Assembly (NCBI RefSeq): GCF_001684975.1
Contig: NZ_MAYH01000001.1
Span: forward strand, 620,001 to 684,000
Direction: 5' to 3'
DNA length: 64,000 nucleotides
Origin: Chryseobacterium artocarpi
GTDB taxonomy: Bacteria; Bacteroidota; Bacteroidia; Flavobacteriales; Weeksellaceae
This document shows positions 19,001 to 27,876 of the stretch, in pieces (position 1 is the stretch's first letter; each line of letters starts with the position of its first letter). Made by a program: the position numbers and the translations under genes. Below the pieces are notes generated by a model. It did not search any database and was not told the DNA's origin. It worked only from the letters and a program-made list of their open reading frames with translations.

Positions 19001-19411
19001 ATGAAAATCAATCAAATCTATGTCAATTTACCTGTAAAAGACATACAAAATACAAGAGCGTTCTGGACAACATTAGGTTTTCCGATCAACGAACAGTTCT
19101 CAGACGATAAAGCCGTATGTGTAGTCATGAAAGAAGATCATATCTACACCATGTTTCTGAAAGAAGAGTTTTTCCAAACCTTTACCAACAGACCTTATGC
19201 TAAAGGAGATACTACTCAGGTGCTTCTTGCCATTGGAGTAGACAGCCGTGAAGAAGTAGACTGGATTGTAAACACCGCCCTTGGAAACGGAGGCTCAAAA
19301 TACAGTGAGTCTATGGATCACGGATGGATGTATCAAAGCGCTTTTGCTGATATAGACGGGCATCAGTGGGAAGTAATGCATGCTGATATGTCTAAGTTAC
19401 CAACAGAATAA
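19001..19411 (+). CDS. VOC family protein (extradiol dioxygenase-like)
   Basis: 136 residues. One VOC domain: INLPVKDI-type start (YVNLPVKDIQNTRAFWTTLG), acidic KEDHIYTMFLKEEFF, and C-terminal DIDGHQWEVMHAD, the metal-ligand strand. Subfamily annotated elsewhere as YaeR/lactoylglutathione-lyase-like; substrate unknown. It stands between a Crp/Fnr regulator and two DinB genes, as is usual for small flavobacterial detoxification loci. Confidence 0.88.
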   Translation: MKINQIYVNLPVKDIQNTRAFWTTLGFPINEQFSDDKAVCVVMKEDHIYTMFLKEEFFQTFTNRPYAKGDTTQVLLAIGVDSREEVDWIVNTALGNGGSKYSESMDHGWMYQSAFADIDGHQWEVMHADMSKLPTE

Positions 19412-19448
19412 TTATCAATGATATAAGATACTCTTTAATATAAATATT

Positions 19449-19910
19449 ATGGAAACAATATCAGATACAATAGAATTTGTGAAACATCAGGTAAACGTTA
19501 CTTACAAAGTAATCTCTATCAATACAGAAGAAATCACCAATGAAGAGTCGATAATTTTTCCAAATGAGGACGCCAATTGTATGAATTGGGTACTAGGACA
19601 CCTGATTTATGTTAGAAATGGCTTATTGAATATTCTTGGCGAAGAAGCCGTATGGGACGGAGAAATATTTTCTGTATATAACAGAGGTGTCACTCCTTTG
19701 GAAAGAAAAAACGAGTTGGTAGATTTTGAAGATCTTAAGTCTTATTTAAAACAAACTCAGGATAAACTAGAAGCAAAGTTGAATACTATCGAAAGCTTTA
19801 ATCATGAGATGATTAATGATATTGCCACACTCTGTTTCCACGAAAATTACCATTGTGGTCAGCTAGGGTATATCCGTAGATTTCTGGGAAAATCTGGAGG
19901 AATAAAATAA
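19449..19910 (+). CDS. DinB family protein
   Basis: 153 residues, four-helix bundle of the DinB/YfiT metal-dependent thiol-transferase superfamily. The likely metal ligands are His in WVLGHLIYVRNG and the pair in CFHENYHCGQLGYIRR, giving the usual three-His pattern. Members conjugate low-molecular-weight thiols to toxic compounds or have unknown roles. 37 bases after the VOC gene, so probably co-transcribed with it. Confidence 0.88.
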   Translation: METISDTIEFVKHQVNVTYKVISINTEEITNEESIIFPNEDANCMNWVLGHLIYVRNGLLNILGEEAVWDGEIFSVYNRGVTPLERKNELVDFEDLKSYLKQTQDKLEAKLNTIESFNHEMINDIATLCFHENYHCGQLGYIRRFLGKSGGIK

Positions 19911-19969
19911 ACCAGAAAAGGATTGGAAAAAACAAGAATATCATCGTCTTATCAGCAATCATTAATGAA

Positions 19970-19991
19970 ATTCGTGCATTCGTGGCAAAAA
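19970..19991 (+). repeat. Dispersed repeat attcgtgcattcgtggcaaa
   Basis: Also near 10103-10114 and 30012-30030. Lies in the 162-base gap between two DinB genes. Confidence 0.6.
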
Positions 19992-20072
19992 AGCATGCAA
20001 TAATCAGAGAATATAGAGATAGAACCTTGCTTTTCCCAACGCTTACATTCTAATTCCATAAAAAATAACAAC

Positions 20073-20597
20073 ATGGACACACCAAAATCAAAAAAAGTAG
20101 AACTCATCATTCCGGCTTACAGAATGCATACCCAAAGCTTTATCAACGTTTTGGATGGCATTTCGGAAGAAGATGCTCTGAAAAGAATTGAAAATAAAAC
20201 CAATCATATCGTCTGGATGGCAGGAAACTTTGTGAATATGCGCTATGGCTTGGGGATGGTGCTTGGATTACAGGATCAGGATCCTAATAATGATCTTTTC
20301 TTTCAAGGAAAAACCTTAGATGAAAACTTCAAATATCCAACGCTGGCAGATCTCAAGAAAAACTTTCATGATGTTTCTTCAAAAGCATATCAGAAACTAT
20401 TGGAAGTAACTGATGAGGAACTAGACGAAATCTTTGAAATCGGGATGAATGTTCCCTTTATTAAAGAAACAAAACTCAATTTCATTGGAATGTGCATTGG
20501 TCGGGAAGATTATCTCTGCGGGCAGATAGGGCTGATGCGCAGAGTTTTAGATTATCCGGGAATGAAGTATGATGTTGACGAAAATATCAAGTATTAA
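20073..20597 (+). CDS. DinB family protein
   Basis: 174 residues. Helical bundle resembling 19449-19910 in layout (HIVWMAGNFVNMRYG at helix 2 and GREDYLCGQIGLMRR at helix 4), but the aligned metal-ligand histidines are partly replaced (GRED in place of HEN; MAGN in place of LGH). It may therefore have lost the metal or use a different chemistry. Stop codon is two bases from the start of the hydrolase gene, so the two are translationally coupled. Confidence 0.82.
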   Translation: MDTPKSKKVELIIPAYRMHTQSFINVLDGISEEDALKRIENKTNHIVWMAGNFVNMRYGLGMVLGLQDQDPNNDLFFQGKTLDENFKYPTLADLKKNFHDVSSKAYQKLLEVTDEELDEIFEIGMNVPFIKETKLNFIGMCIGREDYLCGQIGLMRRVLDYPGMKYDVDENIKY

Positions 20598-20599
20598 TC

Positions 20600-21382
20600 A
20601 TGAATCCGATAGAAAAAGGATATAAGCATGTAAACGGAATCCAGCTCTATTATGAAATATATGGATCGGGAAAACCATTGGTATTGATTCATGGTGGAGG
20701 TTCATCTATTCTATATGACTTTAAGGAAGTGATAGAAAGATTGCAGGATAAGTTTCAGCTGATTGGAGTAGATCTCCAGAACCATGGACGAAGTGAACAC
20801 CGCGATATTCCTGAAACATTTGAACAGGATGCCGATGATGTAGCCACATTATTAGCTGAACTTAATATTCATAAAGCTGCATTTTGGGGCTTCAGCAATG
20901 GTGGAAATACAGTGATGCAGATCGCCCACCGTCACCCCGGAATTGTAGAAAAAATAGTAATTGCATCAGCATTTTTCAAAAGAAACGGAATGATAGATGG
21001 CTTTTTCGAAATGATGCAGGATGCTACCTTTGAATCCATGCCGGAACCTTTTAAGATCAATTTTTTAAATCTTAATCCGGACTTTTCAAAACTGGAAAAT
21101 CTTTTTGATAAAGACAGTAAGAGAATGCAGACTTTCGAAGATTCGGGTGATGAGGTGCTGAGTTCCATAGAAGTCCCTGCATTATTTATCAGTGGAGATA
21201 AAGATGTAATGAAACCGGAACATACCGTAGAAATGTGGCGGTTGGTAAAAGGATCGGAATTGATGATAGTACCCGCAACTCACGGAACCTATATGATGGC
21301 TGATTTTGACGGCAGCCTCAATGAAGATCTGATCAACTTTACCATTAAAAAAGTAGAAACATTTTTAAATCAGCATCACTAA
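20600..21382 (+). CDS. Alpha/beta hydrolase
   Basis: 260 residues. Oxyanion motif LIHGGGSS, nucleophile elbow WGFSNGGNT (Ser99), acid in ISGDKDVM and His in PATHGTYM. Fold and length fit a cytosolic esterase or lactonase of the RutD/BioH style; no signal peptide. Starts two bases after the upstream DinB gene. Confidence 0.92.
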   Translation: MNPIEKGYKHVNGIQLYYEIYGSGKPLVLIHGGGSSILYDFKEVIERLQDKFQLIGVDLQNHGRSEHRDIPETFEQDADDVATLLAELNIHKAAFWGFSNGGNTVMQIAHRHPGIVEKIVIASAFFKRNGMIDGFFEMMQDATFESMPEPFKINFLNLNPDFSKLENLFDKDSKRMQTFEDSGDEVLSSIEVPALFISGDKDVMKPEHTVEMWRLVKGSELMIVPATHGTYMMADFDGSLNEDLINFTIKKVETFLNQHH

Positions 21383-21481
21383 TTACACTTACTTTTTCAC
21401 ATTAACATATTCGTGTCATTTGTGAAACTATTTGTGTCATTTGTGTTTAAACAAAATAATAACATTTTAAAATTAAAAATC

Positions 21482-21913
21482 ATGGCAAAATTAAATCCGT
21501 ACCTAAACTTTGATGGTACAGCTGAAGAAGCATTCAACTTTTACAAATCAATTTTTGGAGGTGAATTCGTAGGTGAAGTACACAAAATGGGGAATGCTCC
21601 AGGTACAGAAAACCTTTCAGAAGAAGAAAAAAACAGAGTAATGCACATTGCATTGCCTATTGGGAACGACCTTTTAATGGCATCAGACATTGTTCCTGGC
21701 TTCGGACAGACTCTTACCGTAGGAAATAATAATTATGTTTCTATTTTCCCAGATTCAAGAGAAGATGCAGATAGACTTTTTAAAGGGCTTTCAGAAGGCG
21801 GAAACGTAGAAATGCCAATTGAAGATCAGTTTTGGGGAGACTACTTCGGATGTTTTCAGGATAAATATGGTGTTCATTGGATGGTGAACTATAATGAAGA
21901 ATATGCAAAATAA
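21482..21913 (+). CDS. PhnB-like VOC family protein
   Basis: 143 residues from the ATG at 21482; the longer frame from 21413 adds low-complexity sequence (repeats of gtgtcatttgtg), so the later start is used. Signature NPYLNFDGTAEEAFNFYKSIFGG at the start and QDKYGVHWMVNY at the end mark the PhnB/3-demethylubiquinone methyltransferase-like VOC group. Biochemical role unknown. Part of the co-directional small-gene run. Confidence 0.92.
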   Translation: MAKLNPYLNFDGTAEEAFNFYKSIFGGEFVGEVHKMGNAPGTENLSEEEKNRVMHIALPIGNDLLMASDIVPGFGQTLTVGNNNYVSIFPDSREDADRLFKGLSEGGNVEMPIEDQFWGDYFGCFQDKYGVHWMVNYNEEYAK

Positions 21914-21991
21914 TCTTATATTTAACTAATTATTTAAAAGGGGTGCTCACTTGTGGGCAGCTCTTTTATTCAATCCTTAAAAAATAGAACT

Positions 21992-22405
21992 ATGGATCCA
22001 ATTAAAATAGACATTACAATTTTAGCTCCGGTAGAGAAAGTTTGGAACTACTTCAATGAACCAAAACATATTACAAAGTGGAATTTTGCCCATGAAAGTT
22101 GGCATTGCCCTAGTTCTGAAAATGACCTGAAAGTAGGCGGGAAATTTAAGAACAAAATGGAAGCAAAAGATAAAAGCTTTGCATTTGATTTTGAAGGAGT
22201 ATATGATGAAGTAATTCCCCATGAAAATATAAAATATCATATGGAAGATGGGCGTAAAGTAGAAGTAATCTTTGACAAAATAGATGAAAACACAACAAAG
22301 GTTACCGAAATTTTCGATCCGGAGAAACAAAATTCCGTGGAAATGCAAAGAGAAGGCTGGTATGGTATTCTCAACAATTTCCATAAGTATGTAGAAAATC
22401 ATTAA
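21992..22405 (+). CDS. SRPBCC (AHSA1) family protein
   Basis: 137 residues from the ATG at 21992. START/Bet v 1-type ligand-binding fold: KIDITILAPVEKVWNYFNEP, KHITKWNFAHESWHCP, GKFKNKMEAKD, and C-terminal REGWYGILNNFHKYVE helix, the AHSA1 pattern. Binds a hydrophobic ligand or acts as a stress protein; the actual ligand is unknown. 78 bases after the PhnB-like gene. Paralogues at 23784 and 24258. Confidence 0.9.
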   Translation: MDPIKIDITILAPVEKVWNYFNEPKHITKWNFAHESWHCPSSENDLKVGGKFKNKMEAKDKSFAFDFEGVYDEVIPHENIKYHMEDGRKVEVIFDKIDENTTKVTEIFDPEKQNSVEMQREGWYGILNNFHKYVENH

Positions 22406-22440
22406 AAATATTTTTTGTAGCCATGATCAATTTAGTTATC

Positions 22441-22680
22441 ATGTCAAAGAGTTTGAATTCCATTTATGCTGTTAACTATGACGCCAATGAAGACTTTCTT
22501 TATGGTATAATTGCAGTTCCCGCAAGAAAAGCCCTGAAAAGAGAAAAGATAGATTCTTTGGAAAAATTGTCAGACTATTCCGAAAAGGAAATTCTGCAGC
22601 TTCATGGTTTCGGAAAAAATACAGTGATGAAGTTAAAAGATTATATGAAGGAGAATCAGGTGTTTTTTAAAGAAGCATAA
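22441..22680 (+). CDS. Small helix-hairpin-helix protein similar to RNA polymerase alpha C-terminal domain
   Basis: 79 residues from the ATG at 22441 (22423 is an upstream in-frame alternative). The stretch VPARKALKREKIDSLEKLSD-YSEKEILQLHGFGKNTVMKL has the layout of the RNA polymerase alpha-CTD: helix, KLSxYSExE, LHGxGxxTxxKL hairpin. As a free-standing domain it probably binds DNA or protein; whether it acts in transcription is unknown. Directly follows the SRPBCC gene (35 bases). Confidence 0.85.
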   Translation: MSKSLNSIYAVNYDANEDFLYGIIAVPARKALKREKIDSLEKLSDYSEKEILQLHGFGKNTVMKLKDYMKENQVFFKEA

Positions 22681-22896
22681 AAAGTTATCAACTAAGAGTT
22701 TTTACTATGTCATTGCAAATAAGGAATGTATATCTTTAAGAGCAAAGACATAAGATACCTTTTGCTTTTAAAATGAAATAAGAAATATGAATCCGCGAGA
22801 GTAAAGCTTTTAAACTTTCAACATCTTAAAAACTACGTGTCAATAAGAAAAAATCAGTCAAACGATATCAATCAATTAAAATTTAAACCTAAATCT

Positions 22897-23763
22897 ATGA
22901 ATAACGATATTTTTCCATGTCTCTGGTATGACGGAGATGCCAAGCAGTCGGCAGAATTTTACTGTAAAGTCTTCGGAGGCGAAATTACAGCAGATACACC
23001 TGTTGTGATGAATATAGATTTGTTTGGACAAAGATTAATGTTGTTAAATGGAGGCCCACAGTTTAAGAAGAATGCTTCAATTTCTTTCATGGTTATTTGT
23101 GATACGGAAGAAGAAGTCCAGAAATACTGGGATCAGTTATTGCAGGGAGGAATAGCATTAATGGAGCTTGGATCTTATTCCTGGAGCAAAAAATACGGTT
23201 GGGTTCAGGACCAATATGGTGTTACATGGCAGCTATTCTTAGGAGAAAAATCAGGTGATCAGAAAATAGTTCCTACTTTGATGTTTATTCATGGAAACAA
23301 CGGAAAAGCTAAAGAAGCAATGGAACTTTATACCAGGACTTTCCCCAATTCAAGCATTGGAAATATTTTAAAGTATGGAGATGGAAGTGAAGGTCACCCT
23401 ATACCGGAGCCCGCTGAAAATGTTCAGCATGCTAGTTTTGTGATTGATAACTATACACTGTTCTGTATGGATAATTCTTACGATCATCAGTTTGATTTTA
23501 ATGAAGGAATCTCATTGGTGATAATGACCGATGATCAGGAGCAGACAGACCGTTACTGGAATACATTTACAACAGATGGAGGAAGAGAAAGTATGTGTGG
23601 CTGGTTAAAAGATAAATACGGCTTAAGCTGGCAGATTGTACCTAAAAGACTGATTCAGCTGATGAACGATCCTAATCAGGAAAAAGCCTATAAAGTAGTG
23701 CAGGCTATGATGAAAATGCAGAAAATTATTATTCAGGACTTAGAAAATGCCTATAATTCATAA
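22897..23763 (+). CDS. Two-domain PhnB-like VOC protein
   Basis: 288 residues from the ATG at 22897 (a GTG-started extension to 22837 is less likely). Two fused PhnB-type VOC domains: first about 2-120 (FPCLWYDGDAKQSAEFYCKV, then WVQDQYGVTWQL), second about 125-255 (PTLMFIHGNNGKAKEAMELY, then LKDKYGLSWQI), followed by a helical tail. Fusion gives a full metal-binding barrel in one chain. Role unknown. Precedes two SRPBCC genes. Confidence 0.92.
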   Translation: MNNDIFPCLWYDGDAKQSAEFYCKVFGGEITADTPVVMNIDLFGQRLMLLNGGPQFKKNASISFMVICDTEEEVQKYWDQLLQGGIALMELGSYSWSKKYGWVQDQYGVTWQLFLGEKSGDQKIVPTLMFIHGNNGKAKEAMELYTRTFPNSSIGNILKYGDGSEGHPIPEPAENVQHASFVIDNYTLFCMDNSYDHQFDFNEGISLVIMTDDQEQTDRYWNTFTTDGGRESMCGWLKDKYGLSWQIVPKRLIQLMNDPNQEKAYKVVQAMMKMQKIIIQDLENAYNS

Positions 23764-23783
23764 GAATAGAAAATATAAACAGT

Positions 23784-24212
23784 ATGGAAAAATTATCATA
23801 TGAAATTGAAATAAATGCAGAACCTGAAAAAGTTTGGAGTGTTCTGTGGGGAGATATTACCTACAGACAATGGACAACAGCTTTTACAGACGGATCATTT
23901 TACGAAGGAACATTGGAAGAGAATAATATCATTAAGTTTCTTGATCCTAAAAATAACGGAATGTACAGTCGGGTTGAAAAGATTATACCTAACGAGGAAA
24001 TAACATTTTTACACCTTGGAGAAATCTATGAAGGAGTTGAAGTTCCGCAGGATTGGGGAGAAGCTACAGAAGCCTATTTCCTTGAAGAAAATGATAACGG
24101 AACTTTACTGACAACGAAAATTCAGACACCTGCAGAATTTAAAGAGTTTTTTGAAGAAAAATTTCCCAAAGCAATGGCGATCGTGAAGCATCTTTCAGAA
24201 AATCAGCTTTAA
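23784..24212 (+). CDS. SRPBCC domain protein
   Basis: 142 residues. START-like fold: LSYEIEINAEPEKVWSVLWG, ITYRQWTTAFTDGSFYEG, and a C-terminal helix KAMAIVKHLSEN. Closest in the window to 24258-24716 (same WSVLW / WDILW, ends in KxLxE), which suggests a tandem duplication. 20 bases after the two-domain VOC gene; probably one transcript. Confidence 0.9.
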   Translation: MEKLSYEIEINAEPEKVWSVLWGDITYRQWTTAFTDGSFYEGTLEENNIIKFLDPKNNGMYSRVEKIIPNEEITFLHLGEIYEGVEVPQDWGEATEAYFLEENDNGTLLTTKIQTPAEFKEFFEEKFPKAMAIVKHLSENQL

Positions 24213-24257
24213 AAGGAAATACAATTTTAGCCAAATCAACCTTAAAAAATATAGAAT

Positions 24258-24716
24258 ATGGAAACCTTATCGTACGAAACAGTAATTGATGCACCTATGC
24301 AGAAAGTATGGGACATCCTTTGGAGTCCTGAAACCTATAGTGAATGGACAAAATTTTTCAGCCCCGGATCTACTATGAAATCGGATTGGAAAGTGGGTGG
24401 GAAAACTTACTTCGTGAATACCGAAGGAGAAGGAATGGTTTCTACCATCGATAGTCTGGATGAGCCCCGACAGGTTGTTTTTAAACATTTAGGAATGGTA
24501 GACAAAGATGGCAACGAAGATACTCACAGCAAGGAAGTTATGGAATGGAGTGGCTGCTTCGAAAAATATTTCCTGATTGATTTTGACGGAAAAACAAAAC
24601 TCCATACAGAAGTTCAGGTTGATAAACAGTGGCAGGATCATCTGGATACAGGATTTACAAAAGGACTTATAGTTGTGAAAAGCCTGGCAGAAGGAGTTAA
24701 TCTAAGCTCTGTATAA
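24258..24716 (+). CDS. SRPBCC domain protein
   Basis: 152 residues. Starts METLSYETVIDAPMQKVWDI, with YSEWTKFFSPGS and long C-terminal helix TKGLIVVKSLAEG. Paralogue of the gene immediately upstream. Ligand unknown. Followed 30 bases later by the DoxX-like membrane protein. Confidence 0.9.
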   Translation: METLSYETVIDAPMQKVWDILWSPETYSEWTKFFSPGSTMKSDWKVGGKTYFVNTEGEGMVSTIDSLDEPRQVVFKHLGMVDKDGNEDTHSKEVMEWSGCFEKYFLIDFDGKTKLHTEVQVDKQWQDHLDTGFTKGLIVVKSLAEGVNLSSV

Positions 24717-24746
24717 AAGTGTTTACGTATTCCCCCACATATTAAT

Positions 24747-25205
24747 ATGAAATTATTAATCATCCTATTCGCTACATTTATTCTGGCTTTGCTGGGCACA
24801 ATAGTGTTTCACGGAAAACCGGATTATGTATTTTCAGGAAACCTGGGAATGGCAGTTTTTATCATCTTTACAGGAATTTCACATTTTAAATTTCAGAAAG
24901 GAATGGAAATGATGATTCCGGATTTCATCCCTGCTAAAATGTTTTGGGTTTATTTTACAGGTCTTTTGGAAATTGCAGCTGGAATAGGTTTGATGATCCC
25001 TGCTATTCGGGAGTTGACAGCTATTTTACTGATTATCTTCTATGTATTGGTCTTTGTAGCCAATATCAATTCCTCTAAAAAGAATATTAATATTTTTAAG
25101 GCAGATTATACAGGACCCGGAATGCGGTATTTGTACGTTGAGAGAGTTCCAATGCAGGTTATTTTAATAGGATGGACCTGGTATTTTGGGATTTTTTTAC
25201 ATTAA
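24747..25205 (+). CDS. DoxX-like membrane protein
   Basis: 152 residues with four hydrophobic segments (about 2-20, 28-48, 68-92, 95-112 and a last one near 130-150) and the family pattern FTGISHFKFQKGMEMMIPDF, TGLLEIAAGIGLMIP. DoxX/SURF4-type proteins are small inner-membrane proteins, some linked to oxidative stress or thiosulfate oxidation; the function here is unknown. Last gene of the co-directional run. Confidence 0.85.
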   Translation: MKLLIILFATFILALLGTIVFHGKPDYVFSGNLGMAVFIIFTGISHFKFQKGMEMMIPDFIPAKMFWVYFTGLLEIAAGIGLMIPAIRELTAILLIIFYVLVFVANINSSKKNINIFKADYTGPGMRYLYVERVPMQVILIGWTWYFGIFLH

Positions 25206-25362
25206 ATATAAATAATAGACAGTCACAAGGCTGTCTTTTTTATTGTTTTTGAAAAAGAAAAGATCAATAATGTAACATTTTGTAAAGATAAAGTGTCTAA
25301 TTATGTAAGATCAGTAATTTTTTGATTAAAAAAGCTATAGTTTTAACCCTAAAACATGAGTT

Positions 25363-27369
25363 ATGAATCTAAATTCCAAAATTTTCGGTACAGCTTATAT
25401 TGTACTTTCCACAATTATGATTAATGCACAGAGTTCTACAGCCAAACTGCCGGGAGATCCAACATTACCCTCTTCCAAAGCCAATCTAGAGAAGCTTATT
25501 TCCTATGATAAAGGAAATTATAAGTATAAAGTTGAAGACTATTTTGCAAGACCAAAAGCCTCAGCATTTAAAATTTCTCCGGACGGAAAATATCTTTCCT
25601 ATAAAGAAAAAGACAAAGACAGTAAAAATCATGTCTATGTAAAAGAGCTAAGCACAGGAAAAATAACAAAAGCAATTGTTGAAAAAGACGATTTGATTAA
25701 AGGTTATGGTTGGTTAAATAAAAATCGTTTATTCTATACCCAGGATAAAGGTGGAAATGAAAATATCCACTTGTATGCAGCAGATGTAGATGGAGGCAAT
25801 CAAAAAGACCTTACGCCATTTGACGGAATTACTTTAGGAACCATTATTCCTATAAAATACACCGATTTTGTAGTTGTTACAATGAATAAGAACAACAAGC
25901 AGATCTTTGAACCTTATAAAATCAATTTCGTAACAGGTGAAATAACTCAGCTGTACGAAAACAAAGACACGAAAAGCCCTATCGATGGATATATTTTTGA
26001 TAAGGATGGTAATTTAAGAGGGTACAACGTTCTTGAAAACGGATTGACAACCAAAACTTATTATAAAGACCTGCAAACCGGAAAATTCAATCTTCTTAAA
26101 TCAGCAGATTGGTCAGATACTTTCAGCATTATAGATTTTAATTATAATTCAGGAAATAAAGATGAAGCTTATGTAGTAACAAACCTGGATAGCGATAAAG
26201 AGAAAATCGTTTTATATGATTTAAAGAAAAATGCGGTAATTAAAGAAATTTATTCTAATCCTGTATATGATGTAAGTTCTATCCGTACGGCTGGCAAAAG
26301 CAGAAATTATGAATTGGATTATATCAGTTATAATGGCATAAAAGATGAAACCGTTCCCGTAAGTAAATTTTACAAAGAAATAGATGATAAACTGAAGGCT
26401 CAGTTTGGAGATAAGGAATTTGGAATCGTTTCCTCAGATGACAATAATGATAAACTTCTTGTAGTTGTGGGAAGTGATAAATTATATGGAACTTATTACG
26501 AGTACGATACAAAGACAAAACAGACCAAACTTTTGTATAATCTGATGCCTCAGCTTAAAGAAGAAGATATGGCTGAAATGAGACCTATCGAATTTAAAAG
26601 CAGAGACGGATTAACAATTCGTGGATATATTACGTTGCCAAAAGCAGCTTTGGAGGGGAAAAAAGTACCTTTAATCGTAAATCCTCACGGAGGTCCGCAG
26701 GGAATCAGAGATCAGTGGGGCTTTAATCCGGAAGCACAATTGTTTGCCAGCAGAGGATATGCAACGCTTCAGGTGAATTTCAGGATTTCCGGAGGGTATG
26801 GAAAAGAGTTCCAGAAGTCCGGATATAAGCAGATCGGAAGAAAAGCAATGGATGACGTGGAAGACGGAGTAAAATATGCCATCAGCCAAGGTTGGATTGA
26901 TAAAGATAAAATTGCTATTTATGGAGGAAGCCATGGTGGATATGCTACTTTGATGGGCTTAATCAAAACTCCGGATCTATATGCTTGTGGAGTAGATTAT
27001 GTAGGAGTTTCTAACATCTTTACTTTCTTTGAGTCTTTCCCGGAATATTGGAAGCCTTATAAAGAAATGGTAAAACAGATCTGGTATGATTTAGACAATC
27101 CTGAAGAAGCTAAAATCGCCAAGGAAGTTTCTCCGGTTTTCCAGATTGATAAGATTAAGAAGCCATTATTTGTAGTTCAGGGAGCCAATGATCCTAGAGT
27201 AAATATCAATGAATCTGATCAGATTGTGAAGGCAATGCGTGCAAAAGGGTTCGAAGTACCTTATATGGTAAAATATGATGAAGGACACGGATTTGGAAAA
27301 GAACCAAATAGAATTGAACTTTACAAATCTATGTTAGGATTCTTTGCAGAGAATTTTAATAAAAAATAA
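25363..27369 (+). CDS. Prolyl oligopeptidase family (S9) serine peptidase, exported
   Basis: 668 residues. A signal peptide ends near INAQS, so the enzyme acts outside the cytoplasm. Residues about 50-400 form a beta-propeller (repeats such as FKISPDGKYLSYKEKD); about 410-668 is the alpha/beta hydrolase catalytic domain with NPHGGP, the nucleophile in YGGSHGGY (Ser523), Asp in VQGANDPRV and His in DEGHGFG. Probably cleaves short peptides after proline or similar sites in the periplasm. Monocistronic with a strong terminator. Confidence 0.94.
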   Translation: MNLNSKIFGTAYIVLSTIMINAQSSTAKLPGDPTLPSSKANLEKLISYDKGNYKYKVEDYFARPKASAFKISPDGKYLSYKEKDKDSKNHVYVKELSTGKITKAIVEKDDLIKGYGWLNKNRLFYTQDKGGNENIHLYAADVDGGNQKDLTPFDGITLGTIIPIKYTDFVVVTMNKNNKQIFEPYKINFVTGEITQLYENKDTKSPIDGYIFDKDGNLRGYNVLENGLTTKTYYKDLQTGKFNLLKSADWSDTFSIIDFNYNSGNKDEAYVVTNLDSDKEKIVLYDLKKNAVIKEIYSNPVYDVSSIRTAGKSRNYELDYISYNGIKDETVPVSKFYKEIDDKLKAQFGDKEFGIVSSDDNNDKLLVVVGSDKLYGTYYEYDTKTKQTKLLYNLMPQLKEEDMAEMRPIEFKSRDGLTIRGYITLPKAALEGKKVPLIVNPHGGPQGIRDQWGFNPEAQLFASRGYATLQVNFRISGGYGKEFQKSGYKQIGRKAMDDVEDGVKYAISQGWIDKDKIAIYGGSHGGYATLMGLIKTPDLYACGVDYVGVSNIFTFFESFPEYWKPYKEMVKQIWYDLDNPEEAKIAKEVSPVFQIDKIKKPLFVVQGANDPRVNINESDQIVKAMRAKGFEVPYMVKYDEGHGFGKEPNRIELYKSMLGFFAENFNKK

Positions 27370-27390
27370 ACCGACCATTTTTATAATTAT

Positions 27391-27426
27391 GAAACGGAAG
27401 ATATAATGTCTTCCGTTTCTCTTTTT
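27391..27426 (+). terminator. Terminator of the S9 peptidase
   Basis: Perfect 11-base stem gaaacggaaga / tcttccgtttc followed by tcttttt. Confidence 0.88.
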
Positions 27427-27876
27427 GTCATTGCGAGTGATGGAATGTTATAATTGAGATATTATTTTAAAAAGTATTCCTTGCTGAGAATCTTTGATTC
27501 ACTTGCGCTTTGAAAACAGCTAGTATGATCATTCTTTGCGCTTTTGCGTTTTCCAACCCAAAATTTCTCGCAGATAGCACATATGTTTAGTCTCTTCTTC
27601 TACGCTTTATAAATTAAGTTCTTCTACAGATAAAACAATGAACTCTTCCTAGCCCTGATAGCAGCGGTTACCCCACAGCATATATTGGCAAAAGCAAGGT
27701 GCGAGGAGTATGAGCGTATAGCAGGAAATAGCTCCTGAAAAGAATGAGTAATCAATATGGGTTGCTGAGACATCACAACTAGAATAAAACCCCGATGAAT
27801 AAAAGAAAATGCAAAATTCCAGAAAAATATTTTAAATTTATTAAAGTAAAACCAAAAGTACAGTCGTCATAGCAAT
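27427..27876. other. Intergenic region with repeats
   Basis: 450 bases before the sigma gene with no supported ORF. It holds the second copy of the 36-base repeat (27476-27511), a gcgttttccaac piece near 27546-27558 also seen at about 30122-30134, and a GC-richer element at about 27645-27745 (cctagccctgatagcagcgg to ggaaatagctcctg) that reads unlike the surrounding AT-rich DNA. Confidence 0.5.
27476..27511 (+). repeat. 36-base dispersed repeat, copy 2
   Basis: Near-identical to the reverse complement of 9981-10016. Confidence 0.7.

Noticed and set aside
22022..22402. Minus-strand frame opposite the SRPBCC gene
   Set aside because: Aromatic-rich shadow frame.
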